Shown here: positions 1-8,314 of the stretch, piece by piece
Position numbering within the stretch: the stretch's first letter is position 1
Layout: each line of letters opens with the position of its first letter
Source of the DNA: an uncultured Arenicella sp.
Lineage (GTDB): Bacteria > Pseudomonadota > Gammaproteobacteria > Arenicellales > Arenicellaceae
DNA: 37,971 nucleotides
Assembly (NCBI GenBank): GCA_938048185.1
Contig: CALIVT010000031.1
Coordinates: 1-37,971 of the forward strand
Direction: 5' to 3'
Position numbers and translations under genes: made by a program
The notes under the pieces: generated by a model
The model's database searches: none
Told to the model about the DNA's origin: nothing
What the model saw: only the letters and a program-made list of their open reading frames with translations

Positions 1-1
1 A

Positions 2-76
2 TGGTTGGTAACTGCCACCATACTACGCCAAGCAACAAGCCAAGCAAAAACAAGAGCGAAAAAAGAAAACGCTTAA
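2..76 (+). CDS. possible 3' end of a gene entering from the left
   Basis: Frame 2 is open from the left edge to a TAA at 74-76 and gives 24 residues: a short hydrophobic stretch, then a basic, polar tail ending QAKTRAKKENA. That composition is typical of a protein C-terminus. Nothing identifies the family, and a 24-codon open frame can arise by chance. It would be transcribed towards the SDR gene, so the two would be convergent. Confidence 0.3.
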   Translation, partial: WLVTATILRQATSQAKTRAKKENA

Positions 77-525
77 AAATAGATCACCCAGAACTATTAA
101 TTCTACTCACAACAATCGGGTAACAAGACTAACCGATTGCACTGCTCGTGATCAATCGCATCACTCGACTTCATTTCTTGAGATTGTGTTCAATGCGCTT
201 AGCATGCCACGAATAACGTCACTTTGTTAATACTGACCTTTCCCCCAATATTAACACCATGACAAGGAAGCGCTTGGACTTCCACCTAACATATGTCTAC
301 TGATAGGCAACCCCATCTATTTCAATCTTTGTCACTGGTCCGAGTAAAGACACTTTTGCATTTGCTAGAGATATGACCGGCAAACTACAGACCACGACGA
401 GCGCTGTAAAAACGTGGAACCTATTCGATTTTTATTCATAATAGCCATTTGAATCTACGACTTTGGAACTCAGAGTGACTTACTCATACATGAGCGTCAC
501 TTTACTGAGGCATCGATATCGCTCT
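77..525. other. intergenic stretch, no gene seen
   Basis: About 450 bases between the possible gene end at 76 and the stop codon of the SDR at 526. I see no convincing ORF, RNA gene or canonical terminator. The only structure noticed is an imperfect hairpin at 474-501 (arms AGTGAC/GTCACT with an inner CTCAT/ATGAG pair). It lies 25 bases past the SDR stop and has no T-run on either side, so its role is unclear. Confidence 0.5.
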
Positions 526-1320
526 TTAGCTATTGCCTTCCATCAGAAGAGGCATAAGTGGTGAATGCTGTTCTGGGCCCATTGCACTATAACCGCCATC
601 CACCGGAACTTCCGCGCCGGTCATATACGAAGCATCGGCGGATGCAACAAAGGCAGCGACTTTTGCAACTTCTTCGCCATTAGCAACTCTGCTCATCAAG
701 TTATAGTTTGAAGAAACAGCGTCGGCATGAACTCGGTTGTCACCCGTCAGGCCTTCGAACGGGTCGGACCAAATATGCCCGAGCACAAGCAAGTTAACTC
801 GAATATTATCCTGCGCATACTCAACCGCTTGAGTTTTCGATAAATGTCGAAGGGTTGCTTTTGCGACGGGATAAGCCCATCGACCTATGTGAGGAAACGC
901 GCCTGAGACTGAGCCGATGTTAACAATATTACCTTGATTTTTAGCAAGGTGTGGTCGAGCAATTTCACCTAGAATGGCGGCGGAGATTGCACTGGTATTA
1001 ATAGTAGATAGCCAGGTTTCTCGAGTGGTTTGAGAGCCTTCGTCATCGTAGGCACATGCATTGTTAACGAGAATATCCAAAGACCCAAATTCACTTATTG
1101 TTTTTTCAACTAGGTGCTGTAACTGAGCGTCGTCGGTGATGTCTGTTTGCACATACAAAGCACCTTCGCCCAACTCTTTAGCTAAGGCCTCTCCTTTTTT
1201 CGCGGTTCGGGCTGCGATGACCACACTGGCACCTTGACTATGAAGCTCTCGAGTGATGTTTTTACCAATCGACGCAGCGCCGCCGGTAATGATTGCAACT
1301 TTATTTGTTAGATTTGCCAT
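526..1320 (-). CDS. short-chain dehydrogenase/reductase (classical SDR)
   Basis: NAD(P)-dependent oxidoreductase of the classical SDR family, 264 residues. Visible: a TGGAASIG nucleotide-binding motif (residues 12-19; the usual TGxxxGxG has Ser for one Gly), an NNACA structural motif near 86-90, catalytic Ser137, and Tyr150/Lys154 in a YPVAK motif. The C-terminal VDGGY is also typical. The start is supported by an AGAGG Shine-Dalgarno 8 bases upstream. It is the last gene of the minus-strand group beginning with the TonB receptor, 63 bases after the phytoene-desaturase-like gene. Alcohol/ketone interconversion on the substrate handled by the neighbouring flavoproteins is likely. The substrate cannot be read from sequence. 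Confidence 0.88.
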   Translation of the reverse strand: MANLTNKVAIITGGAASIGKNITRELHSQGASVVIAARTAKKGEALAKELGEGALYVQTDITDDAQLQHLVEKTISEFGSLDILVNNACAYDDEGSQTTRETWLSTINTSAISAAILGEIARPHLAKNQGNIVNIGSVSGAFPHIGRWAYPVAKATLRHLSKTQAVEYAQDNIRVNLLVLGHIWSDPFEGLTGDNRVHADAVSSNYNLMSRVANGEEVAKVAAFVASADASYMTGAEVPVDGGYSAMGPEQHSPLMPLLMEGNS

Positions 1321-1383
1321 GGTGAATCCTCTATTTTTATTCTGTGTATTCTTTCGTTTATAAGTTCGTTCGTGAGAGTCTAT

Positions 1384-2982
1384 TTAGCTCAAGTGCTTGG
1401 CGACCATATAACCTGAATTACCGCCGAGGCCAGGGCCCGGGTGGGTTGAAGCGCCAATGTGATAAAGGTCTTTCACGGTCGTATCATGGTTTTTAATGGA
1501 TTTAAGCGGTCGCCAAGCGAAAAACTGTTGCATACCGCAATGACCCGAATATGGGTCGCCACCGACTAAGTTAATATTAAGGTTGGCCAAATCTGCAGGA
1601 GATAAAACCACTCTGGACAAGATGCTGGATTTCAAATTGGGTATATAGTCGTTTAAGCGTTCTATTATACGGTCTGCGTATTGCTCTCGAACCTGTTCAG
1701 TCCATTCGCCGTTCTTAGGTATGTCTATTTGGCCTGCCGCATCGCCTTTGATAACACTTGGTAATTCTTGTAGCTGTAGCCATAAAATGGCCTTACCTTC
1801 GGGGGCCCGCGTTGGATCTAGTGCGGTCGGTTGGCCAACTACCACGGTACAATTATCGGGCAGTTGGCCGCGCTCAGATTGGTTGATCGCTTTTGACACT
1901 GAATCGGCACCGTCTGATAAGTGGATCATAGCGACAGAATCAAGTTCAGGATCAATCCATTGCGGAATTTCATTAAGCGCCAGGTGTATTTGCATATCAC
2001 CTCGACCGAAGGTGTACTCTTGCGCCTCTTTCTTAATCTGATCCGGCACATATTCCGTGCTCAATAGATCTCTATACAGTTGGTCAGGTGTAACATTACA
2101 AATAACACCTTTACGAGCCTTGAACGTTGTCAACTCACTACTGTTGTCGTTCACGTTAACACGCACCCCTCTTGCCCGACCATTTTCGACAATGACTTCT
2201 GAAACATGAGTATTGGTATAAAGCTTACTACCATTCTCTGAAATTAAGCCTTCAAACGCAGTAACCAAATTACCACTGCCGCCTTTAACAATCGGCATGC
2301 CTGCGACTTCTAAACTGAATGCAATCACACGATTCATCGCACCTGAAAAATTAGCGTCAGGGCCTAGCCCTGTGTGCAATATCCAAGGCGCAAACAAAGC
2401 GTGTATACGCTCAGATTGAAAATGATTGGTTAACCAATCTCGACTGGAAGACATGGCATAACCAAAGAACTGCAACAAACCTTGTAACTTTCTCTTGCGC
2501 AGCTCTTTCCAAAACAAGCGCAAAGTAGACCAACGAATTAACTCGCTACCAAGTAACTCAAAGGTAAACTCAGCGTCTTGTTCCATTTCTTGCATGGTTT
2601 GCGCATAGCGGTCTCCGTCACCTTCACTAAGTGAATTGAACAACGCGATATTTTCATCCCGAGCAGTGCTCATAATGCAGCTTTGCTTAGAGGCATTAAT
2701 TGATGCAGTTGGCTTATCAGTATTGACGTAAACCAATCCATGCTTCGCTAAGTCGTCACCCAGTTCAACGTAGCTTGGCGATGTTACAAATAATGGATGC
2801 CAAGCCGAAAGCACATCATGTTTGAAACCGGGTTCGGTAAGCTCTTCGGTTTTAATACAGCCACCTAGATAATCATTACGTTCAAGTACACAAACCAAGT
2901 GACCCTTTTTTGCTAATAACGCGGCACAAGTTAGCGAGTTGATGCCACTGCCAACGATGATGTAGTCGTACACAGTGCTCAT
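1384..2982 (-). CDS. phytoene-desaturase/RETSAT-like FAD oxidoreductase
   Basis: Flavoprotein of 532 residues in the phytoene dehydrogenase-related superfamily (carotenoid desaturases, retinol saturase, PYROXD2-like proteins). The N-terminus has the Rossmann FAD motif VGSGINSL (residues 10-17), followed by LERNDYLGGC, the usual end of the second strand plus the conserved GG. The C-terminus has the second flavin signature ASTHPGPGLGGNSG. These enzymes desaturate, isomerise or saturate hydrophobic substrates. There are no carotenoid genes nearby, so a catabolic redox role on an alicyclic or aromatic substrate is more likely. The start lies 2 bases after the stop of the FMO gene, with AAGGG inside the end of that gene as ribosome site, so the pair is probably translationally coupled. 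Confidence 0.82.
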   Translation of the reverse strand: MSTVYDYIIVGSGINSLTCAALLAKKGHLVCVLERNDYLGGCIKTEELTEPGFKHDVLSAWHPLFVTSPSYVELGDDLAKHGLVYVNTDKPTASINASKQSCIMSTARDENIALFNSLSEGDGDRYAQTMQEMEQDAEFTFELLGSELIRWSTLRLFWKELRKRKLQGLLQFFGYAMSSSRDWLTNHFQSERIHALFAPWILHTGLGPDANFSGAMNRVIAFSLEVAGMPIVKGGSGNLVTAFEGLISENGSKLYTNTHVSEVIVENGRARGVRVNVNDNSSELTTFKARKGVICNVTPDQLYRDLLSTEYVPDQIKKEAQEYTFGRGDMQIHLALNEIPQWIDPELDSVAMIHLSDGADSVSKAINQSERGQLPDNCTVVVGQPTALDPTRAPEGKAILWLQLQELPSVIKGDAAGQIDIPKNGEWTEQVREQYADRIIERLNDYIPNLKSSILSRVVLSPADLANLNINLVGGDPYSGHCGMQQFFAWRPLKSIKNHDTTVKDLYHIGASTHPGPGLGGNSGYMVAKHLS

Positions 2983-2984
2983 AC

Positions 2985-4475
2985 TTAACCCTTAGTATGT
3001 TTTTTTTGTAAAGTTGGCAAAATGTTAGCGTAAACCTTTGGATGAAGTGCCCCTAACCATTGCTTGAATCGGGTAAGACGACCCACATTCATATCCATAT
3101 CTTCTAACAGTTCGTCAATATGGTGAATTGAAAACGGAATAATGTTGGTACCCTTTGAGTGCTTGCCGTCTGTGCGATTTTCCATCCACTCTAAACGCTC
3201 ATCCACGTCTTTGTTTTGCAAAAATGTTGACGGTAATTTAAAACCATCATTGATGTGATCTGCCAGCCAAAGAGAGCCTATTTCGCAGTTCAATTGGCTG
3301 AAAAACGACGAGTTGTATCCATTAAACGCTAAGCGCGGGACATCTACCGGGATCATCGAACGATATAGGCGGAAGTTACCATTCTGATCGGTCACCTTAG
3401 ACATAATATCATCGGGCAGGAACGGGCATACTTGATGCCAACCGGTTCCACACACAATTATATCAGCCGGCACTGTTTCACCATTCGATAAAATAGCTTC
3501 TCGGCCGCGCAATTCTTCAATAACCACTTTTTTCTTGATACCAATTTTACCAGCCTCAATATTCTGGTAAAAATCGTCACTGACCAAACTAACCGTACTG
3601 CGAGCGATAGTTTCAAGCGGTTTATTTGGGTGCAAACCAAGACGCCGCAAACCCAGCTGACGCTCTACGATAAACTCAACGATGCTGAGCATGGATTTTC
3701 GAATTGGATTACCCACCGTATGAAAGAACTTGTCCATCCCACGTAAGTGGATATAACGAAAAAGCGCCTCGCTCATGCGAGATAAAAACAGATGTTTGTA
3801 GTTGAGCTTATTAGCAATCATTTTCGGAATTTTCCAAATTAAATTACGCGCAACAACGGTTGTGCTGTTAGAAATCTCATGAATTGCATTAGCAACATCA
3901 CAAGAAGACTTACCATACCCAATTACCAACACATTCTTATCACGAGCATCTTCACGACGGGTAAATTCACTGGTATGACAAATGCGGCCACCATTTTCGA
4001 TAAAGCTTTCGACGCCCTTATAGGTAGGAATCGAAGGTACTGAGAATATTCCATTCCCGATAATCAGATAATCAAATTGCTTACTCAAACTTTCGTGCGA
4101 ACCATCCGTTTTTGTTTTAATTACGTCAACTGTCCAAGTGTTACTGCCTTCATCGAACGATGTGTTCGTCACTTCGCAGCTAAGATGGACATCTTGACTA
4201 AAGTCATAGTGGTCAACGTACGATTGCATATAACGCTGCACTTGTTCGCCACTAGGCCACTCTGGGTAGGAAGACGGCATGGGGTAATCGGACAACTCAT
4301 AGGTAGTTCGTGTGTTCTGAGTAGTTAATCCAGGGTATCTACGCGACGCCGACCAAACACCACCCACATCGGCTTCTTTTTCATACAAGGTAATGTCATA
4401 GTCCAGCGCTTTGAACACACGCGCCGCGGTTAACCCTGCGAACCCAGCTCCGATAATACATATTTTTTTAATCAT
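2985..4475 (-). CDS. flavin-containing monooxygenase (FMO/BVMO-type)
   Basis: Class B flavin monooxygenase, 496 residues. Seen: FAD motif IIGAGFAG near residues 7-14, the GGVW motif, an FMO-like linker signature around ENGGRICHTSEF, and a second Rossmann motif VIGYGKSSCD for NADPH. The order FAD, signature, NADPH is diagnostic of FMO and Baeyer-Villiger enzymes. Known members oxygenate N, S or ketone carbonyls; choosing between N-oxygenation and Baeyer-Villiger reaction is not possible here. The linker lacks the exact FxGxxxHxxxW of classical BVMOs, which slightly favours FMO-type. It is co-directional with the TonB receptor upstream, but a terminator-like hairpin and an inverted repeat lie between them, so it may also have its own promoter. 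Confidence 0.85.
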   Translation of the reverse strand: MIKKICIIGAGFAGLTAARVFKALDYDITLYEKEADVGGVWSASRRYPGLTTQNTRTTYELSDYPMPSSYPEWPSGEQVQRYMQSYVDHYDFSQDVHLSCEVTNTSFDEGSNTWTVDVIKTKTDGSHESLSKQFDYLIIGNGIFSVPSIPTYKGVESFIENGGRICHTSEFTRREDARDKNVLVIGYGKSSCDVANAIHEISNSTTVVARNLIWKIPKMIANKLNYKHLFLSRMSEALFRYIHLRGMDKFFHTVGNPIRKSMLSIVEFIVERQLGLRRLGLHPNKPLETIARSTVSLVSDDFYQNIEAGKIGIKKKVVIEELRGREAILSNGETVPADIIVCGTGWHQVCPFLPDDIMSKVTDQNGNFRLYRSMIPVDVPRLAFNGYNSSFFSQLNCEIGSLWLADHINDGFKLPSTFLQNKDVDERLEWMENRTDGKHSKGTNIIPFSIHHIDELLEDMDMNVGRLTRFKQWLGALHPKVYANILPTLQKKHTKG

Positions 4476-4545
4476 TTTTCTTCACGGCCATCACACAAAG
4501 GCATCAGAGTAATTTTAATTTTGACTTTATTTCAAACTTAGAAAA

Positions 4546-4618
4546 TAGGTAAAGCTTGGTCTAAATAAATACATATCTGTATCTATTTCTATTGGGGGGA
4601 AGATCCAAGCTTTACCTA
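4546..4618. repeat. 73-base inverted-repeat element
   Basis: Two perfect 14-base arms, TAGGTAAAGCTTGG at 4546-4559 and its complement at 4605-4618, enclose 45 bases. The enclosed sequence contains a smaller hairpin (ATACA/TGTAT) and a run of six G. Read on the minus strand the element is followed by TTTTC. It lies between the TonB receptor and the FMO gene, both minus-strand. It could be a terminator or processing site with a large loop, or a miniature mobile element. No target-site duplication is evident beyond the TA at each end. Confidence 0.6.
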
Positions 4619-4653
4619 AATTCTCGACCTCGGCACCCTGCCAAGTAGGTAAA

Positions 4654-4688
4654 TTAAGAGCAGACATCAAATTGGCATCTGCTCTTAA
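4654..4688 (-). terminator. hairpin just after the TonB receptor gene
   Basis: Perfect 11-bp stem (TTAAGAGCAGA at 4654-4664, complement at 4678-4688) with a 13-base loop, starting nine bases beyond the receptor stop codon. The base of the stem is A/T-rich and minus-strand transcript continues into TTAATTT, so partial termination or mRNA 3'-end stabilisation is likely. It would lower expression of the downstream FMO genes relative to the receptor. Confidence 0.6.
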
Positions 4689-4696
4689 AATACTGG

Positions 4697-7081
4697 CTAA
4701 AACTCGTAAGAGTAACTTGCATACCATTCACGTGAGCGTGCAAATAGCCCTTCGAACGATTGAAACGCATCGCCAGCAACGCCAGTAACCAAATAGTCTT
4801 CATCCGTGAGATTAGTGACTCCAACCGTAAACCTCTGATTTTCGGAAGTTGATATCCAAGCAACACTCGCATTAACGAGTGAATAGCTGTCTTGTGCGAT
4901 TTGAGGTGTATTAAACGTATCGTTGAAGGTTTCTGAACGATAAGACCAATCAATACGAGGCAAGATGACTGAGCCATTTTGCAAGTTAAATTCGCGTGAT
5001 AATGCCGCGTTTAATGTCCACTCAGGCACACGTTCAAATTCATTCGTTACTGGAAACAACGCGTCTGCGTCGACCTGATCGTACTCGGCGTCTATGAAGC
5101 CAACACCAGCATTAATAAACCAACCACCTCCTGGAATTATTTGCGCTTCGAGTTCAAAACCCGATAACGAAGCTTCCCCTGCGTTAGTGGTCACTGGGGC
5201 AACCCCTTCAAATACCTGAACCTGCAAATCGTCGTAATCAGTATTAAAAATAGCGCCATTCAAAACAAAGCGATTATCAGGCGTTGAGTACTTAAAACCT
5301 AATTCAGTAACGGTGACAAACTCAGGATTAAACGTAGGGATAAGATCTATATCTGGTGTTCCAGCCGGTGCGGTAAAACCAGCAACAATTGGGGGGAATA
5401 CACGCTGAGTAAAACCACCTGATTTAAATCCTTCTGAATACGTACCATAAATCAAAGTGTTCTCATTCAACTGATAGGCCAAATTGAAAAATGGTGTTGT
5501 TTCTTCAATTTCAATCGTTCTTTCAAGCAGAGGAAGAATTCGGGCGCCCGGCGCGAGAAATGGCGTATTAAAAGGATTTCTTGGATCAGGACTCGTGCCG
5601 CTGTTTGTGAAAATAATTTGATCCGGCAAAAATGATTTGTCTTCTTCTGTGTAGCGAATGCCTACGGTAGCACTGAACTTTTCTGTGACATCATATGTAG
5701 CTTGTGCGTAAGCTGCTATTGCTTGGTTCTCAAACGAGCCACCACTTCGGAAACTTGCGACAGCGAAATCAAGCAGATTCACATTGACTCCATCCTCATC
5801 AAAATAGTAGAGGCCTGCAATCCAATTAAATTTCTCGCCTGAACCAAGAAGTTGGAACTCCTGAGTAAACTGTTCCTGTTGAAAGTCATCAAAGAACTGA
5901 GAAATAATGACCGGGGAATGATCACCATCACGAGAAAATTGACTATCTAAATCACGTACTGCTGTAATACTTTTAATGGTTAAGCTATCAGATATATCCC
6001 AAGTCACGTTGACATTGGCACTAGACAAGTCACTATTAGAAAAAGCGGGGGCAGAACCCGAATTCCTGTCTCTACCATTTATAAAACGCTCATCATAACA
6101 ACCTGGGACGGCTAAATTTATCGGTTGCCCGGAGAATGCACAGGGAACCGGAGGGCCGCCAGCAGCGAGGTTCGCACCTATATTAGAGATAGTTGCGATC
6201 GGCACCGTACCGGAAAATGGATCACTTGCTGGCGCTGGATTAAAGAGTGCATTGTCCAAGTTAATTCCAAGTAAAGTCAGCGCTGGCCCATTTTCTCGAT
6301 CTCGACTGACATCAATAGCAGCGTCAAGAGAGAGGTTTTCATTGATATCCCAACTTAAGGCAGCGCGCGCAGTCAGCGTATCATCATCACCTAGATCAAC
6401 GCCATCGTCGCGTGTCACATAGCCATCTCGATTAAAGCTAGCAACGCTGATACTTGATCGCGCGCTTTCACTCAATGGAATGTCTAATCGCGCTTTCACA
6501 TCAAATCGACTGTCATCCCCCACCGTCACGGAAGCCTTGCCACCAAATTCATCCGCCGGCTTTCGAGTAGTTAGACTGATCGCACCACCAATTGTGTTTC
6601 GACCAAAGAGTGTGCCTTGTGGACCCCGCAACACTTCCACACGCTCTACGTCAACTAAGTCTAAGATTGCTCCGACAGACCTTGCGATATAAACCCCATC
6701 AACATAAATACCCACTCCAGGCTCGGTGGTAGGCAAAAACTCCTTTTGACCTACGCCACGCAAATATACCGACGCGGCATTACTTGAACCTCCAAAGCTG
6801 GGGTTGTTTTGAAACGTTAAATTAGGGGTGAAGTCAGCGATTTGACTGATATTAGTCGTACCACGATATTCAAGAGCCTCACCCGTGAACGCTGAAATAG
6901 ATATTGGCGCGTCCTGAAGACTTTCTTCACGTTTACGCGCTGTGACCACGATTTCCTCTAAAAAATTTTCTAGTCCTTTGCTTTCTCTTACCTCTTGCTC
7001 TTGAGCAATAGAGACGGCACTCATGGAAGTCAATGCCACCAGCACGGCGGCAGGGATTGCTTTTAAAAAGGGACGCGTCAT
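4697..7081 (-). CDS. TonB-dependent outer-membrane receptor
   Basis: 794-residue TonB-dependent receptor for energised uptake across the outer membrane. Seen: an N-terminal signal peptide ending near SIAQ (about residue 27), a TonB-box-like EEIVVTARKRE stretch at about 42-52, a plug domain with VYLRGVG, VYVDGVYIAR-type and RVEVLRGPQGTLFGRN motifs, then a long beta-barrel ending in Phe (SYEF), the usual outer-membrane assembly signal. Length is normal. A GGAG ribosome site lies 7-8 bases before the ATG. It is divergent from the AraC-type regulator, and the intergenic region holds a tandem operator. The ligand is unknown; linkage to flavin monooxygenases suggests a small hydrophobic or aromatic compound rather than a siderophore. 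Confidence 0.93.
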   Translation of the reverse strand: MTRPFLKAIPAAVLVALTSMSAVSIAQEQEVRESKGLENFLEEIVVTARKREESLQDAPISISAFTGEALEYRGTTNISQIADFTPNLTFQNNPSFGGSSNAASVYLRGVGQKEFLPTTEPGVGIYVDGVYIARSVGAILDLVDVERVEVLRGPQGTLFGRNTIGGAISLTTRKPADEFGGKASVTVGDDSRFDVKARLDIPLSESARSSISVASFNRDGYVTRDDGVDLGDDDTLTARAALSWDINENLSLDAAIDVSRDRENGPALTLLGINLDNALFNPAPASDPFSGTVPIATISNIGANLAAGGPPVPCAFSGQPINLAVPGCYDERFINGRDRNSGSAPAFSNSDLSSANVNVTWDISDSLTIKSITAVRDLDSQFSRDGDHSPVIISQFFDDFQQEQFTQEFQLLGSGEKFNWIAGLYYFDEDGVNVNLLDFAVASFRSGGSFENQAIAAYAQATYDVTEKFSATVGIRYTEEDKSFLPDQIIFTNSGTSPDPRNPFNTPFLAPGARILPLLERTIEIEETTPFFNLAYQLNENTLIYGTYSEGFKSGGFTQRVFPPIVAGFTAPAGTPDIDLIPTFNPEFVTVTELGFKYSTPDNRFVLNGAIFNTDYDDLQVQVFEGVAPVTTNAGEASLSGFELEAQIIPGGGWFINAGVGFIDAEYDQVDADALFPVTNEFERVPEWTLNAALSREFNLQNGSVILPRIDWSYRSETFNDTFNTPQIAQDSYSLVNASVAWISTSENQRFTVGVTNLTDEDYLVTGVAGDAFQSFEGLFARSREWYASYSYEF

Positions 7082-7117
7082 ATCTCACTCCAATTAATTT
7101 CTATTTGTTTGCCGAAC

Positions 7118-7147
7118 AATTTAGAGGACATGTCACGTAATAGGTAT
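7118..7147 (-). promoter_or_regulatory. candidate activator-dependent promoter of the TonB receptor
   Basis: On the minus strand a poor -35 (ATACCT, 7147-7142) overlaps the end of the promoter-proximal operator repeat. It is followed 17-18 bases later by CTAAAT/TAAATT (7124-7118). A weak -35 overlapped by the activator site is the arrangement known for XylS at the Pm promoter. The same geometry is found upstream of the cyclase gene. Confidence 0.5.
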
Positions 7148-7180
7148 GCAGTTCCTGCACCACGTATGCACTTTCTGCAC
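7144..7180. promoter_or_regulatory. tandem XylS/AraC-type operator
   Basis: Two direct repeats, GTATGCAGTTCCTGCAC (7144-7160) and GTATGCACTTTCTGCAC (7164-7180), exactly 20 bases apart. Read on the minus strand each is TGCA-N6-GCATA, close to the published XylS half-site TGCA-N6-GGNTA. The pair lies between the receptor and the regulator gene, which fits autoregulation plus activation of the receptor by the adjacent AraC-family protein. A second tandem copy is at 14318-14355. Confidence 0.7.
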
Positions 7181-7187
7181 ATATTCA

Positions 7188-7216
7188 TTGCAGGACTAAT
7201 AATTAGTCCTTATAAT
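7188..7216 (+). promoter_or_regulatory. sigma-70 promoter of the AraC-type regulator with a palindrome in the spacer
   Basis: TTGCAG (7188-7193), 17 bases, TATAAT (7211-7216), about 28 bases before the regulator ATG. The spacer is almost entirely occupied by a perfect 19-base palindrome, AGGACTAAT-A-ATTAGTCCT (7192-7210). A protein bound there would block RNA polymerase, so it looks like a repressor operator distinct from the TGCA repeats. Confidence 0.65.
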
Positions 7217-7244
7217 TATTTCAAGCTTAAAGCAATTTTTTATT

Positions 7245-8267
7245 ATGAATGTAGCGATAAAAGAACCCCCTAAGTCGTTATTGCAGACTCAACATGAATT
7301 GTTCAGATCAGCGGACTTAGATGAAACGCGATCAAGAGTCGGCGAAGTTTACTGTGATCACAAACTAGAGGTTAATAGTGGTGCACTGGATGCATTCCAC
7401 TATCACATCCCATTTGATGGTATCAGTTTCAACTACATGGGCTACGGCGCAGAATGCCTGATCGAACCAGGATGTTTGGGGGACTTTTATTTATTACAGC
7501 TACCACTAAAGGGCCATGCAACCATCTTTGCAGATGGGCGTGAATTCGAATCACACCCAGGAAAAGCAAGCATATTAAATCCTAATTCATACACCAAAAT
7601 GATATGGTCAAGTGGGTGTGAACAATTACTGGTTCAAATCGATAAGAACAAAGTAGATAGTAGCCTTGCTAGCTGCTTGGGTAGGCAGGTCGGAGATGAG
7701 ATAGCCTTTAATCCTAATGTTACTCAAAACGATGACAAGCAATCTGCTTGGTGGCGCCATGTTATCTCTTTTATCAGGGAATACAACCAAGCACATAGCT
7801 TTTATAACACGCAATGCGTGCTTAATAATGAGTTAGATTCAATCGTCAAAGGCTTATTGTTTACCCTTGATCATAATCACAGTGAAACACTGATCACCAA
7901 AGACAAAGTCGTTTTGCCTAAACATGTTCATAAGGCAACCGAGCATATACGCGAGAATTTCAGTGAAACGCTAAGCATCCATGACCTTGTAACGATTACT
8001 GGTGTCAGTGAGCGGTGTTTATTTGAAGGCTTTAAGCAAAATTTGAAAGTAACGCCCATGCAATTTTTGATGCAAATACGTTTGTCCAATGTGCGTGCCG
8101 AATTGCTCAAAGATTCCTGCGACCACAACGCAAATATCACACAAATAGCCTTAGATAATGGCTTTACCCAGCTCGGACGATTTTCATCTTACTACAAAGA
8201 TATGTTTGGTGAACTACCGTCGGAAACTGTTAAGGCGCGAAAGATGTCTACTCAGCTCGCACGGTGA
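7245..8267 (+). CDS. AraC/XylS-family transcriptional regulator
   Basis: 340-residue regulator. The C-terminal third (about 225-335) is the double helix-turn-helix of AraC proteins: ENFSETLSIHDLVTITGVSERCLFEGFKQNLKVTP forms the first half and ITQIALDNGFTQLGRFSSYYKDMFGELPSET the second. The GF-x-LGRFS-x-Y-x-FGE-PSET ending is characteristic of the XylS/BenR/FeaR branch. The N-terminal ~200 residues form an effector-binding domain of the AraC_binding_2 type. XylS relatives are activators responding to aromatic acids, so the inducer here is probably a pathway intermediate. It is divergent from the TonB receptor, with tandem operators between them. No strong ribosome site precedes the ATG. Confidence 0.9.
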   Translation: MNVAIKEPPKSLLQTQHELFRSADLDETRSRVGEVYCDHKLEVNSGALDAFHYHIPFDGISFNYMGYGAECLIEPGCLGDFYLLQLPLKGHATIFADGREFESHPGKASILNPNSYTKMIWSSGCEQLLVQIDKNKVDSSLASCLGRQVGDEIAFNPNVTQNDDKQSAWWRHVISFIREYNQAHSFYNTQCVLNNELDSIVKGLLFTLDHNHSETLITKDKVVLPKHVHKATEHIRENFSETLSIHDLVTITGVSERCLFEGFKQNLKVTPMQFLMQIRLSNVRAELLKDSCDHNANITQIALDNGFTQLGRFSSYYKDMFGELPSETVKARKMSTQLAR

Positions 8268-8314
8268 AAGTAAGAGCTGATTTAACTTTGATTTAGGAAT
8301 CTTTGATTTATTGA

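Noticed and set aside
4546-4618. Integron attC site or IS-derived transposon end
   Set aside because: The arms do not carry the RYYYAAC/GTTRRRY core sites, and there is no integrase, transposase or clear target duplication nearby.
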